A stretch of DNA of 40,867 nucleotides from Candidatus Alistipes stercoravium (GTDB lineage: Bacteria > Bacteroidota > Bacteroidia > Bacteroidales > Rikenellaceae), in assembly GCA_019119615.1 (NCBI GenBank), contig DWWQ01000033.1, positions 1 through 40,867 on the forward strand. Reading direction: 5' to 3'. Positions 1 to 7,968 of the stretch are shown one piece after another; positions within the stretch are counted from its first letter, which is position 1, and the number at the start of each line of letters is the position of its first letter. The notes beneath the pieces were generated by a model, which saw only the letters and a program-made list of their open reading frames with translations, searched no databases and had not been told where the DNA came from. The translations under genes were made by a program, and so were the position numbers.

Positions 1-131
1 CTGATCCAGGTGTGGCCTCGTTGTCCGCGGCCGGCGGTCTGCCGCTCGGCCCAGATGATGTCGTCGTGGCCGTATTCGGGGAGTTTGGCGTTGTCGTTGG
101 TCGAGGTGGTCTCTTCGATGCGGTAGATCAT
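1..131 (-). CDS. birA: Biotin--[acetyl-CoA-carboxylase] ligase, N-terminal fragment cut by the window edge
   Basis: Only the first 43 codons lie in the window, starting at the ATG whose complement is at 129-131. They carry the substrate-binding signature of biotin protein ligases: an ETTSTND stretch at residues 7-13, then QTAGRGQRGHTW at residues 31-42, the glycine/arginine loop that closes over biotinyl-5'-AMP. The family activates biotin with ATP and attaches it to the carboxyl carrier protein of biotin-dependent carboxylases. Translation begins almost directly at the catalytic core, so this is the short form without the N-terminal helix-turn-helix of E. coli BirA and probably does not repress transcription. 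The start codon lies 12 bases past the dapD stop, so the two are probably cotranscribed. The catalytic lysine and C-terminal domain lie outside the window. Confidence 0.85.
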   Translation of the reverse strand, partial: MIYRIEETTSTNDNAKLPEYGHDDIIWAERQTAGRGQRGHTWI

Positions 132-143
132 GCCCGTATGCGG

Positions 144-971
144 TTATGCCGAGACGCCGAAATCGCGCAGGGCGTCGTTCAACGAGGTTTTCTTGTCGGT
201 GGATTCCTTGCGGCGGCCGATGATCAGCGCGCACGAGACGCTGTATTCGCCCGCGGGGAACTGCTTGCGGTAGCTTCCCGGGACGACCACCGCGCGGGGC
301 GGGACGTAGCCCTTGTAGGTTACCGGTTCGGGCCCCGTAACGTCGATGATGTGCGTCGAGCCGGTGATCACGGTGTTCGATCCGAGCACCGCCTCGCGGC
401 AGACGTGCGCCCCCTCGACGACAATCGAGCGCGAGCCGATGAAACAGTGGTCCTCGATGATGACCGGTGCGGCCTGTACGGGTTCCAGCACGCCGCCGAT
501 GCCCACGCCGCCCGAGAGGTGGACATGGCTTCCGATCTGCGCGCACGAGCCGACCGTGGCCCAGGTATCGACCATCGTGCCCGTATCGACGTAGGCGCCG
601 ATATTGACATACGAGGGCATGAGGATTGCCCCGGGGGCGATGTAGGCGCCGTAGCGTGCCACGGCGTGGGGCACGACGCGCACGCCCAGCTCCTCGTAGC
701 CGTGCTTGAGCTCCATCTTGTCGTACCACTCGAGTTCGCCGGCCTCCATGCGCCGCATGGGCTGCATCGGGAAGTAGAGGATCACGGCTTTCTTGACCCA
801 TTCGTTCACGCGCCACTCGCTCTTCTCTTCGTCGAGCGGCTCGGCCGTACGCAGCCGGCCCTTGTCCACGAGTTCGATCACTTCGCGCACGGCCTCCTGC
901 GTCGGGGCCTGCTGCAGCAGGGAGCGCTCCTCCCATGCCTTTTCGATTATTGTCTTGAGTTCTTCGTACAT
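144..971 (-). CDS. dapD: 2,3,4,5-tetrahydropyridine-2,6-dicarboxylate N-succinyltransferase
   Basis: A 275-residue DapD, the usual length of the family. It transfers succinyl from succinyl-CoA to tetrahydrodipicolinate in the succinylase branch of diaminopimelate and lysine synthesis, in the cytosol. Residues 1-100 form the alpha-helical N-terminal domain. From about residue 105 there are left-handed beta-helix hexapeptide repeats (for example GAILMP, NIGAYV, TGTMVD, GGVGIGGV), the fold of this acyltransferase group. The start used is the ATG at 969-971 (MYEELKTII); the frame stays open upstream to a TTG at 1061, but that extension is arginine-rich and not family-like. A minus-strand TACCTTTG at 1066-1059 would give a leader of roughly 80 bases. 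The biotin ligase gene follows 12 bases downstream. lysC and asd of the same pathway lie within 16 kb but are separate units. Confidence 0.95.
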   Translation of the reverse strand: MYEELKTIIEKAWEERSLLQQAPTQEAVREVIELVDKGRLRTAEPLDEEKSEWRVNEWVKKAVILYFPMQPMRRMEAGELEWYDKMELKHGYEELGVRVVPHAVARYGAYIAPGAILMPSYVNIGAYVDTGTMVDTWATVGSCAQIGSHVHLSGGVGIGGVLEPVQAAPVIIEDHCFIGSRSIVVEGAHVCREAVLGSNTVITGSTHIIDVTGPEPVTYKGYVPPRAVVVPGSYRKQFPAGEYSVSCALIIGRRKESTDKKTSLNDALRDFGVSA

Positions 972-1058
972 GGTTTCCCGTATTTTCGTTTCCGTCTCCG
1001 CCCGTCCGGAAGGGCCTTTGCGGCGGTCCCGGCTGCGGGGCGGATCGCTTGTTGCGGT

Positions 1059-1066
1059 CAAAGGTA
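1059..1066 (-). promoter_or_regulatory. -7 element of dapD promoter
   Basis: On the minus strand this reads TACCTTTG, matching the Bacteroidota -7 consensus TAnnTTTG. It is about 90 bases upstream of the dapD ATG. No clear -33 TTTG is present at the usual 19-21 base spacing, so the call rests on the -7 box and its position between divergent genes. Confidence 0.45.
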
Positions 1067-1087
1067 CGGAAATTCTGCGATTTTTCT

Positions 1088-1095
1088 TAACTTTG
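1088..1095 (+). promoter_or_regulatory. -7 element of prolyl oligopeptidase promoter
   Basis: TAACTTTG fits the Bacteroidota -7 consensus and lies 26 bases before the ATG at 1122. It is back-to-back with the dapD -7 element only 21 bases away, so the two divergent promoters share one short control region. A good -33 box is not visible. Confidence 0.5.
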
Positions 1096-1121
1096 CCACA
1101 TCATCCTCAAAATGTCGTTTT

Positions 1122-3263
1122 ATGAAACAACGTTCGAGTAGAGGCATCGTGCTGCTGGGAGCAGCCGCGGTGCTGGCAAGTTGCAACCATATGAAGCAGA
1201 TCAAACTTCAGCCCTATCCCGAGACCGAGCGCGGCGAGGTCGTGGAGAACTATTTCGGCACGGAGGTCGCCGATCCCTACCGCTGGCTCGAGGACGACCG
1301 CTCGGAGGCTACGGCCGCGTGGGTCGAGGCCGAGAATGCCGTAACGGAGGACTACCTTGCGCAGATCCCCTTCCGCGATGCGATCCGCGAGCGCCTCACC
1401 CAGCTGTGGAACTATCCCAAGGAGGGGGCTCCCGCCAAGCACGGCGACTGGTGGTACTACTATTACAACGACGGGCTGCAGAACCAGTCGGTGCTCTACC
1501 GCACGAAGGCGCCCGGCGAGGCGGGCGAGGTCTTCCTCGATCCCAACAGCCTCTCCGAGGACGGCACGGTGGCCCTGGCCGCCGCCTCCTTCTCGAAGGA
1601 CGGCTGCTATCTGGCCTATGCCGCAGCGGCATCGGGCTCGGACTGGGTCGAGATACGCGTGGTGGATACCGCCACGGGACAGCTGACAGAAGACCGCATC
1701 AACTGGGTGAAGAATTCCGGGGCGCAGTGGGCTCCCGACTCCGAAGGTTTCTATTACAGCGCCTATGACGCACCGAAGGGGGGCGTCTACTCCGAGCAGA
1801 ACCAGTTCCAGAAGATCTATTACCACCGTATCGGCACGCCGCAGTCGGCCGACCGGCTCGTCTATGAGGATCCGGCCCACCCGCTGCGTTACTTCTGGGC
1901 CTGGCCGAGCGAGGACGGCGAGTGGCTTTTCGTTCTGGCATCGGACGGAACCTCCGGCACGGAGGTGCTCTTCCGGAAGAGTTCCGGGAAGCGTTTCCGG
2001 ACGCTGCTGCCGGGCTTCGACGCCGACTACGGCGTGGTAACGGTCCGCGAAGGATGGCTCTACTATGTAACCAACCGCGGCGCCTCGAACTACGCGCTGC
2101 GGCGCATCGACCTGAACGATCCCTCGAAGGACGAGGTGGTGATTCCCGAGCATGACCGGAATCTGCTCGAGGGGGTCGGCACGGCCGGCGGCTACCTGTT
2201 TGCGCAGTATCTCAAGGATGCGCAGAGCCAGATCGCCCAGTACGACTACGACGGAAAGCTCGTTCGTGAGGTGGCGCTGCCGGCCATCGGCTCCGTCGGG
2301 GGCTTCGACGGCGAGAAGGAGGATACGGAACTTTACTATACGCTGACGAACTACACCTCGCCCGCGACGATCTACCGCTACGACATCGCTACGGGCGTCT
2401 CGACGCTCTACAAGGCGCCCGAGGTGCGTTTCGACCCGTCGCTCTTCATCACCGAGCAGGTCTTCTACCCCTCGAAGGACGGTACCCAGGTGCCGATGTT
2501 CATTACCCGCCGCAAGGATATGAAACTCGACGGCAAGAATCCCTGCCTGCTTTACGGCTACGGAGGCTTCCAGATCAGCATGACGCCCGGCTTCAGCCCC
2601 GCGGCGCTGATGTTCGTCGAGCAGGGCGGCGTCTACTGCGTGGCCAACCTGCGCGGCGGCCTGGAGTACGGCGAGGCGTGGCATCGGGCCGGCATGCTGG
2701 AGAACAAGCAGAACGTCTTCGACGACTTCATTGCGGCGGCCGAATACCTGATCGCCGAAAAATATACCTCGACGGAGCGGCTGGCGATCAACGGCGGCTC
2801 GAACGGCGGCCTGCTGGTCGGCGCCTGCGAGGTGCAGCGCCCCGATCTCTATGCCGTCTGCCTGCCGCAGGTCGGCGTGCTGGATATGCTGCGCTACCAC
2901 AAGTTCACGATCGGCTGGGGCTGGGCCGTGGAGTACGGCACCTCGGAGGATGAGGAGCAGTTCGGCTACATCTACAAATACTCCCCGCTGCATAACCTCA
3001 GGGAGGGCGTGAAGTATCCCGCGACGCTCGTAATGACGGCCGACCACGACGACCGCGTCGTCCCGGCCCACTCGTTCAAGTTCGCCGCACAGCTGCAGCA
3101 TTGCCAGGGGGGCGATGCGCCGGTGCTGATCCGCATCGAGTCGAAGGCGGGCCACGGCGCCGGCAAGCCCACCTCGAAGCGCATCGACGAGGCGACCGAC
3201 ATGTATGCCTTCCTCTTCCAGAACATCGGCGTACCCTACCGTCCCGTTGCGGAGGCGGAGTAG
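1122..3263 (+). CDS. Prolyl oligopeptidase (peptidase S9A), lipoprotein
   Basis: A 713-residue serine peptidase of the prolyl oligopeptidase family, which cuts short peptides after proline. The N-terminus is a lipoprotein signal (residues 1-20) with lipobox LASC and Cys21, so the enzyme is probably membrane-anchored in the periplasm or at the surface. Residues about 35-75 hold the N-terminal signature ([17 protein letters not shown]). A seven-bladed propeller follows to about residue 430, then the alpha/beta hydrolase domain. The nucleophile is Ser560 in GGSNGG, the acidic residue lies in HDDRVVP (residues 642-648), and the histidine is His678 in AGHGAG, so the triad looks intact. The ATG at 1122 was chosen because it gives the signal peptide; the frame is open far upstream antisense to dapD, which is not coding. 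lysC follows after 42 bases. Confidence 0.95.
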   Translation: MKQRSSRGIVLLGAAAVLASCNHMKQIKLQPYPETERGEVVENYFGTEVADPYRWLEDDRSEATAAWVEAENAVTEDYLAQIPFRDAIRERLTQLWNYPKEGAPAKHGDWWYYYYNDGLQNQSVLYRTKAPGEAGEVFLDPNSLSEDGTVALAAASFSKDGCYLAYAAAASGSDWVEIRVVDTATGQLTEDRINWVKNSGAQWAPDSEGFYYSAYDAPKGGVYSEQNQFQKIYYHRIGTPQSADRLVYEDPAHPLRYFWAWPSEDGEWLFVLASDGTSGTEVLFRKSSGKRFRTLLPGFDADYGVVTVREGWLYYVTNRGASNYALRRIDLNDPSKDEVVIPEHDRNLLEGVGTAGGYLFAQYLKDAQSQIAQYDYDGKLVREVALPAIGSVGGFDGEKEDTELYYTLTNYTSPATIYRYDIATGVSTLYKAPEVRFDPSLFITEQVFYPSKDGTQVPMFITRRKDMKLDGKNPCLLYGYGGFQISMTPGFSPAALMFVEQGGVYCVANLRGGLEYGEAWHRAGMLENKQNVFDDFIAAAEYLIAEKYTSTERLAINGGSNGGLLVGACEVQRPDLYAVCLPQVGVLDMLRYHKFTIGWGWAVEYGTSEDEEQFGYIYKYSPLHNLREGVKYPATLVMTADHDDRVVPAHSFKFAAQLQHCQGGDAPVLIRIESKAGHGAGKPTSKRIDEATDMYAFLFQNIGVPYRPVAEAE

Positions 3264-3305
3264 CCGGCAAGCAATATACGAAAACAAGCAAACGAAATCC
3301 GATCT

Positions 3306-4562
3306 ATGAAAGTCTATAAATTCGGCGGTGCCTCGGTGCGGAATGCCGACGGCGTGAGAAACCTGCGCAAGATCATCGACGAGGAGCAGCACCTCTTCAT
3401 CATCGTTTCGGCGATGGGCAAGACGACGAATGCCCTCGAACGAGTCTTTGCGGCCGTGCAGCGTCAGGCCCCTGAGGAGGCGCGGGCCGAAATCGCCGCA
3501 TTGCGCGAATACCATGCGGCGATCATCGAGGACTTGTGGCGCGGTCCCAAACGGCTCGACGCGGTCGAGCGGCTCTTCGGCGAGCTGGAGCAGGTCGCCG
3601 AGGGCACGGGCTATGCGGCCTGCGACGCGGAGTTGTGGTACGACCGCATTGTCGCCTACGGCGAGCTGGTCTCGACGACGATCATCTCCGAATACCTCAA
3701 TTACGCCGGGGTCCCGAACCGTTGGATCGACATGCGCCGCTGCTTCCTCACCGAACAGCGCCACAAGGATGCCGGGGTCGATATCGAGGCTTCGGCGCCG
3801 CGGCTCAAGGAGGCGCTGGCCGGTTGCCCGGAGACGATTTTCGTAGGGCAGGGCTTTATCGGCGGGGCCCCCGACGGCACGACGACAACGCTCGGCCGCG
3901 AGGGCTCGGACTATTCGGCCGCCGTGGTGGCCAATATCCTCGATGCCGAGTCGATGTCGGTGTGGAAAGATGTGGACGGCATCCTGAATGCCGATCCGAA
4001 GATCTTCCCCGATGCCGTGCAGATCGCCGAGCTGAACTACCTCGATACGATCGAACTGGCCTACAGCGGTGCGCAGATCATCCACCCGAAGACGATCAAG
4101 CCGCTGCAGAACAAGAATATTCCGCTCTATGTGCGGCCTTTCGGCGACAAGCGGAAGCCGGGTACGGTGATCCGCGGCATGTCGGCACCCGTGGATGTGC
4201 CGATCCTGATCCTGAAGAAGGACCAGGTGCTGCTGACGATCCGTTCGCGGGATTTCTCGTTCGTGCTCGAGGAGAAGTTCGCCACGATCTTCTCGCTGCT
4301 CGAACGTTTCCGCGTGAAGACCAACCTGATCCACAACTCGGCCGTCAATCTGAGCCTCTGTGTCGATAACTCGTGGCATATCGACGAGGCGGTCGCCGCC
4401 TTACGCCAGGCGGGTTTCGACGTGATGAAGGCCGAGCGGATGGAACTGCTGACCGTGCGCGGCTATACGCCCGAGCTGTGGCGGCGCTACGCCATCGGAC
4501 CGCAGGTCTTCATCCGGCAGGCCACGCAGGCCACCGTGCGCGTCGTGCGCCGATGCAGTTGA
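3306..4562 (+). CDS. lysC: Aspartate kinase (monofunctional)
   Basis: A 418-residue aspartokinase that phosphorylates L-aspartate with ATP, the first step toward lysine/diaminopimelate, threonine and methionine. The N-terminal amino-acid kinase domain opens with KFGGASVRN (residues 5-13), and GREGSDYSAA near residue 200 is the nucleotide/aspartate-binding segment. The C-terminal part from about residue 300 looks like tandem ACT domains, the usual site of feedback inhibition. There is no fused homoserine dehydrogenase. It lies 42 bases after the prolyl oligopeptidase gene and 29 bases before the next lipoprotein gene. The last 32 codons before the terminal VRRCS tail have a decayed duplicate at 6549-6647, described separately. 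Confidence 0.95.
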   Translation: MKVYKFGGASVRNADGVRNLRKIIDEEQHLFIIVSAMGKTTNALERVFAAVQRQAPEEARAEIAALREYHAAIIEDLWRGPKRLDAVERLFGELEQVAEGTGYAACDAELWYDRIVAYGELVSTTIISEYLNYAGVPNRWIDMRRCFLTEQRHKDAGVDIEASAPRLKEALAGCPETIFVGQGFIGGAPDGTTTTLGREGSDYSAAVVANILDAESMSVWKDVDGILNADPKIFPDAVQIAELNYLDTIELAYSGAQIIHPKTIKPLQNKNIPLYVRPFGDKRKPGTVIRGMSAPVDVPILILKKDQVLLTIRSRDFSFVLEEKFATIFSLLERFRVKTNLIHNSAVNLSLCVDNSWHIDEAVAALRQAGFDVMKAERMELLTVRGYTPELWRRYAIGPQVFIRQATQATVRVVRRCS

Positions 4563-4591
4563 TCCCCCATCAAAATTAAATTCTTATAGTT

Positions 4592-6397
4592 ATGAAAAGG
4601 TTAGGTTATTTGAGTCTCTGGGGAGTACTTGCCTTGGTACTGCCGCTTCTTACAGTCGCCTGTTCCGATGACGACCCCGTTGAATCCGCACGCATCGAGA
4701 TCGATGCTGCCGGTTCGACCATTACCCTTCCGTACAATGATCTGGAGCCCCGCGAGGTGAGCTTTACCTCGAACCGCGACTGGACGGTCGAGGTTCCCGC
4801 CGACGGCTGGGTGAGCGTATCGCCTCTCAAGGGCGAGGCCGGTACGGCAACTCTTACGCTGACCCCCTCCGAGGCGAACTTCGGTGCCGAGCGCAGTGCA
4901 GCGGTAACGATCCGCACGGTCGATGGCACCGCCGAGGCGGTGGTAACCGTCGTGCAGCAGGCTCCGATCGAGCCGACGTCGCTGGAGATCGTCGCTCCGC
5001 AGAGCCGCCTGGTCATGGGGCAGAAACTGACGCTCTCCGTCAAGGTCGAGCCGGAGGATGCCTACCTGCCGTCCCTGGTGTGGAGTTCCTCCAATCCCGA
5101 AGTCGTATCGGTCGATCAGCAGGGCGTGGTAACGGCCGTCGAGGAGGGTGAGGCCACCGTAACGGGTACCTATGGCAAACTCCGCTGCGACATGACCTTT
5201 GAGGTAACCGACCGCTTCACCACCGACGGTCAGGGACGTACCTACAGTTTTGCCGACCTGGTTGCGCTGCCCGGTTCGGGCGTAACGGGCGGCGAGGGTG
5301 CCTATACCGTCTCCGCCAGCATGACGATCGATGAGGCCGACGTGCTCGCGATTGCCGACGGCGACGTGGTGAGCATTGCCGACGGTGTGGAGCTGCGTAT
5401 CGAGGGCATGGTCGAGTTCTGCCCTGCGACCAAGGCACGCATCCAGCCCGTTGATGCCGAATCGACCCCCAAGCCGCTTTATTTCACGGGCGACGTGAAG
5501 GGCGGCGGCAAGATCTGCAACATGGAGATCGACAACTGCCCGATCCGTTACTACGGTACGGCCGACCTTACGATCGAGAAGTGCCTTTTCACGGGTGTGA
5601 GGAGCAGCTATTCGTCGATCAACCTCGGCGGCAGCGGCCTGACCACGGTCGAGAATTGCGAGTTCCGTGAAAACGGCATGCCGGCCATTTCGGGCGGTGC
5701 GAATGTCGCCTCCGCGCTTCTTTTCCGCGACAATTACCTCTACAAGAACTCCAACAATACGCGCAACCGTCCGCAGATCAACGTAACGGTTCCCGGCGAC
5801 GGACAGCTCGAGATCACGGGCAACACGGTGATCGGTCCGGGCGAGGTAACCATGAACGGCGGTATCGCCGTGGCCAACATGCTGGGTATAAGCGGTGCGA
5901 ACAAGGTGCTCATCGAGAATAACAAGGTGAGCGACTGCCGCTACGGCATCACCACCAACGGCACGATGGATGTGCGCATCATCGGCAACGAGCTGATCGA
6001 CAACAAGTGGGATTCGAACCCGATGAACGGCGGCAGCGGTGTGAGCATCTACAACTCCGCCGGTGGCCAGAAGGTTTACATGCAGGGCAATACGATCAAG
6101 GGCCACTTGTGGGGCGTTACGGTAATCGGCAATGTCTCGGGCGGCAAAGGCCCCGAGGTGAACATGGGTAACACGGCCTCGGGCGAGGAGAACAACCCGG
6201 GCGGCAACGTTCTTGCCGACAACGGCAACGGCGGTGTGCTCTACGACCTCTACAACAACTCGCCCATGACGGTCTATGCGCAGGGCAACACCTGGGGCGT
6301 GGCCACGCAGGATGCCGCCAGCATCGAGACGGTGATCTTCCACAAGAACGACAACGCCTCGCTGGGTGAGGTGATCTACCTCCCGGCAGCCGAATAG
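4592..6397 (+). CDS. BACON / Big2 / right-handed beta-helix lipoprotein
   Basis: A 601-residue secreted protein of unknown substrate. The signal peptide ends in lipobox TVAC with Cys24, followed by SDDD, an acidic stretch right after the cysteine that resembles the Bacteroidota surface-export signal. Residues about 36-122 resemble a BACON domain (FTSNRDWTVEVPADGWVSVSP and a closing VVTVVQQA), often seen in Bacteroidota carbohydrate-active or mucin-binding proteins. Residues about 128-205 are a bacterial Ig-like group 2 domain (SSSNPEVVSVDQQGVVTAVEEGEATVT). From about 290 to 590 come beta-helix-like repeats rich in N, G and I with IENNKVSDCRYGI-type turns, the NosD/pectate-lyase-like fold. Binding or cleaving a host or dietary glycan is possible, but no catalytic residues could be identified. 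A terminator follows at 6463. Confidence 0.75.
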   Translation: MKRLGYLSLWGVLALVLPLLTVACSDDDPVESARIEIDAAGSTITLPYNDLEPREVSFTSNRDWTVEVPADGWVSVSPLKGEAGTATLTLTPSEANFGAERSAAVTIRTVDGTAEAVVTVVQQAPIEPTSLEIVAPQSRLVMGQKLTLSVKVEPEDAYLPSLVWSSSNPEVVSVDQQGVVTAVEEGEATVTGTYGKLRCDMTFEVTDRFTTDGQGRTYSFADLVALPGSGVTGGEGAYTVSASMTIDEADVLAIADGDVVSIADGVELRIEGMVEFCPATKARIQPVDAESTPKPLYFTGDVKGGGKICNMEIDNCPIRYYGTADLTIEKCLFTGVRSSYSSINLGGSGLTTVENCEFRENGMPAISGGANVASALLFRDNYLYKNSNNTRNRPQINVTVPGDGQLEITGNTVIGPGEVTMNGGIAVANMLGISGANKVLIENNKVSDCRYGITTNGTMDVRIIGNELIDNKWDSNPMNGGSGVSIYNSAGGQKVYMQGNTIKGHLWGVTVIGNVSGGKGPEVNMGNTASGEENNPGGNVLADNGNGGVLYDLYNNSPMTVYAQGNTWGVATQDAASIETVIFHKNDNASLGEVIYLPAAE

Positions 6398-6462
6398 GCA
6401 GACGGAGGCTGTCTGGGCCGGGCATAGGGGATCCCGGCTGCAGCGGCCGCCGCAAAAGACAG

Positions 6463-6500
6463 GGGACGGAACCTTTGACGGGGTTCCGTCCCTTTCTGTT
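6463..6500 (+). terminator. Intrinsic terminator after the beta-helix lipoprotein gene
   Basis: A perfect 11-bp inverted repeat, GGGACGGAACC (6463-6473) and GGTTCCGTCCC (6482-6492), with an 8-base loop, followed by the T-rich TTTCTGTT. It closes the transcription unit that runs from the prolyl oligopeptidase gene. Confidence 0.8.
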
Positions 6501-6548
6501 GTCCGGAAACGGAGACCCTGGCGGTTGCCTGCATTTTGTCGGAATGCT

Positions 6549-6647
6549 CCCGTGTGCGGCCATAGGTTCGAAATGAAGCGTCGCTGCACCATCGGTCCGC
6601 AGTCCTTCATCCGGCAGGCTTCGGATACTGCCGTGCGTATCATGTGA
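6549..6647 (+). pseudogene. Decayed 3' end of a second aspartate kinase gene
   Basis: This untranslated stretch aligns without gaps to the end of the intact lysC at 4452-4547. All codons are offset by exactly 2097 bases, and 16 of 32 encoded residues are identical. The clearest block is IGPQxFIRQA, with DNA nearly identical at 6591-6620. The frame ends in its own stop (TGA at 6645-6647), which comes before the VRRCS tail of the intact gene. Upstream the match fades; a small in-frame deletion near 6543 may extend it by a few codons. There is no start codon, kinase domain or upstream frame, so it cannot make an enzyme. It lies between a terminator and the promoter of the next gene. Confidence 0.75.
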
Positions 6648-6675
6648 GAACGGTCGTGCTTTTCAGGAAAAGAGG

Positions 6676-6707
6676 TTTGTGTTTTTGCCGGATAATGTCT
6701 AAATTTG
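6676..6707 (+). promoter_or_regulatory. Promoter of the 6-bladed propeller lipoprotein gene
   Basis: TTTG at 6676-6679, a 20-base spacer, then TAAATTTG at 6700-6707: a full Bacteroidota promoter match. It would give a leader of about 60 bases before the ATG at 6775. No Shine-Dalgarno site is visible in the leader, as is usual in this phylum. Confidence 0.7.
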
Positions 6708-6774
6708 GAATGAACCGCTGAAATTATTGCTGTACTGTTTTGCAGGGCGGAGCGTTGATTGTCTAAATTGAAAA

Positions 6775-7854
6775 ATGAAGCCCCTTTTCTCTTTTGTGCG
6801 AAACGGGTTCCTTGTGGGAACCCTTTTCCTTGCCGGCTGTTCGGGCGGCGGACGGACGACGGACGGGCGGACGGTGTATGCCTTCGCCGAACGGGATGCG
6901 ATCACCCTTTCCGAACTTTTCGGAACGCGTGAGGTGCGGCGCCTGCGGCTGCAGGCACCCGACAGCGTGCCGGCTGCTGCGGAGGGTTCGATCCTGCGCC
7001 TGGCCGCCGGTCGGCCGGTCGTGTGTGAACCGTTCGGAACGGGGCAGGGCGTCTGGCTCTTCGGCGAGAACGGCCGCTATATCGGACCTGTCGGACGGGT
7101 CGGGCGCGGTCCGGGGGAGTATGTCATCCCGATGAATGCACTCGTAAGCCCCGGGGCAGACACCCTGTATGTCTTCGACGGGGCCACGCGCCGGATATTG
7201 ACCTATCTGCTTCCTGAACGGACCTTTTGCGGCGATACCCCCTATCCGTTCAACGCGCTGTTCACCCATATCGACCGCGCCGGAAACTTCGTGTGGTATC
7301 TCTCCGCGGCGGGCCGGAATACGGAGCCCTTCGAAACGCTTGTTACGACGCGGCCCGACGGGACGCTGCTCGGACAGGCGACACCCGTGGAGCAGCTGGA
7401 CCGTTACAGCGGGGCGTGGCAGGTGCTGACCCTTTTCCACGACGCACCCGGCGGGGTGATGGCCCACCACCAGTTCCAGCCCGAGTTTTTCTCCGCTCCC
7501 GGGAGCGAACCCCGGATCGGCGAGCTGCGCTTCGAAAACCATGCCTTCGCTCCCGCCTCCTATGCCTGGGACTGGGCGGATTTCCGGGAGACGTGGCGGA
7601 AATCCCCCTTCGTGCAGTATTACGACCTGCTCGAGACCGCCGACCGGATGTATGTGCGCTTCGGTGCCGGCGAGAAGCGCTATTTCGGCATTTACGACAA
7701 GTCGCGGGGCCGGGGCGTCTACTGCGAGGCGTCGCGCATCGGCGACGACCTGGGCCTGGGCGGCATACCGTGGATGAGCGGCGTGGACGGCGACCGTTTC
7801 TTCGACCGGACGACCGATCCCGAAACGATGGCTTCGGAGGTGGTCTGGCTGTAA
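6775..7854 (+). CDS. 6-bladed beta-propeller lipoprotein
   Basis: A 359-residue secreted protein whose signal peptide ends in lipobox LAGC with Cys22. The segment GRYIGPVGRVGRGPGEYV (residues about 101-118), followed by a DTLYVFDGATRRILTY strand, is typical of the 6-bladed beta-propeller family common in gut Bacteroidota. These proteins are mostly uncharacterised, and no enzyme active site is apparent. Short strands with aromatic and glycine residues recur to the C-terminus, consistent with a closed propeller. It is monocistronic: it has its own promoter at 6676 and converges on the minus-strand DUF4435 gene. Its specific ligand cannot be inferred from context. Confidence 0.75.
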   Translation: MKPLFSFVRNGFLVGTLFLAGCSGGGRTTDGRTVYAFAERDAITLSELFGTREVRRLRLQAPDSVPAAAEGSILRLAAGRPVVCEPFGTGQGVWLFGENGRYIGPVGRVGRGPGEYVIPMNALVSPGADTLYVFDGATRRILTYLLPERTFCGDTPYPFNALFTHIDRAGNFVWYLSAAGRNTEPFETLVTTRPDGTLLGQATPVEQLDRYSGAWQVLTLFHDAPGGVMAHHQFQPEFFSAPGSEPRIGELRFENHAFAPASYAWDWADFRETWRKSPFVQYYDLLETADRMYVRFGAGEKRYFGIYDKSRGRGVYCEASRIGDDLGLGGIPWMSGVDGDRFFDRTTDPETMASEVVWL

Positions 7855-7878
7855 CCGACACTTTGAAACGAGATTGTA

Positions 7879-7908
7879 CGGGCGCTTCTCCTTGGGGAGG
7901 GGCGCCCG
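7879..7908. terminator. Probable bidirectional terminator hairpin
   Basis: CGGGCGC (7879-7885) pairs with GCGCCCG (7902-7908), and an inner CTCC/GGAG pair extends the stem. It lies between the stops of two convergent genes (7854 and 7969). The flanking T tracts are weak on both strands, so the call depends on symmetry and position. Confidence 0.45.
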
Positions 7909-7968
7909 CCGTATTTCAGCGGGAAAGAGACAATGCCGGGATCGCGGCTTGTCCCGTGTCGGAGGAAA

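Noticed and set aside
972..1061. Upstream extension of dapD to a TTG at 1061
   Set aside because: The added residues are basic and non-conserved, the family starts at MYEEL, and the -7 box lies inside the extension.
1107..4379. A 1090-codon minus-strand frame antisense to prolyl oligopeptidase and lysC
   Set aside because: It is a shadow of strong codon bias in the sense genes (few TTA, CTA, TCA codons). Its translation is low-complexity, rich in R, H, D and V, with no family signature.
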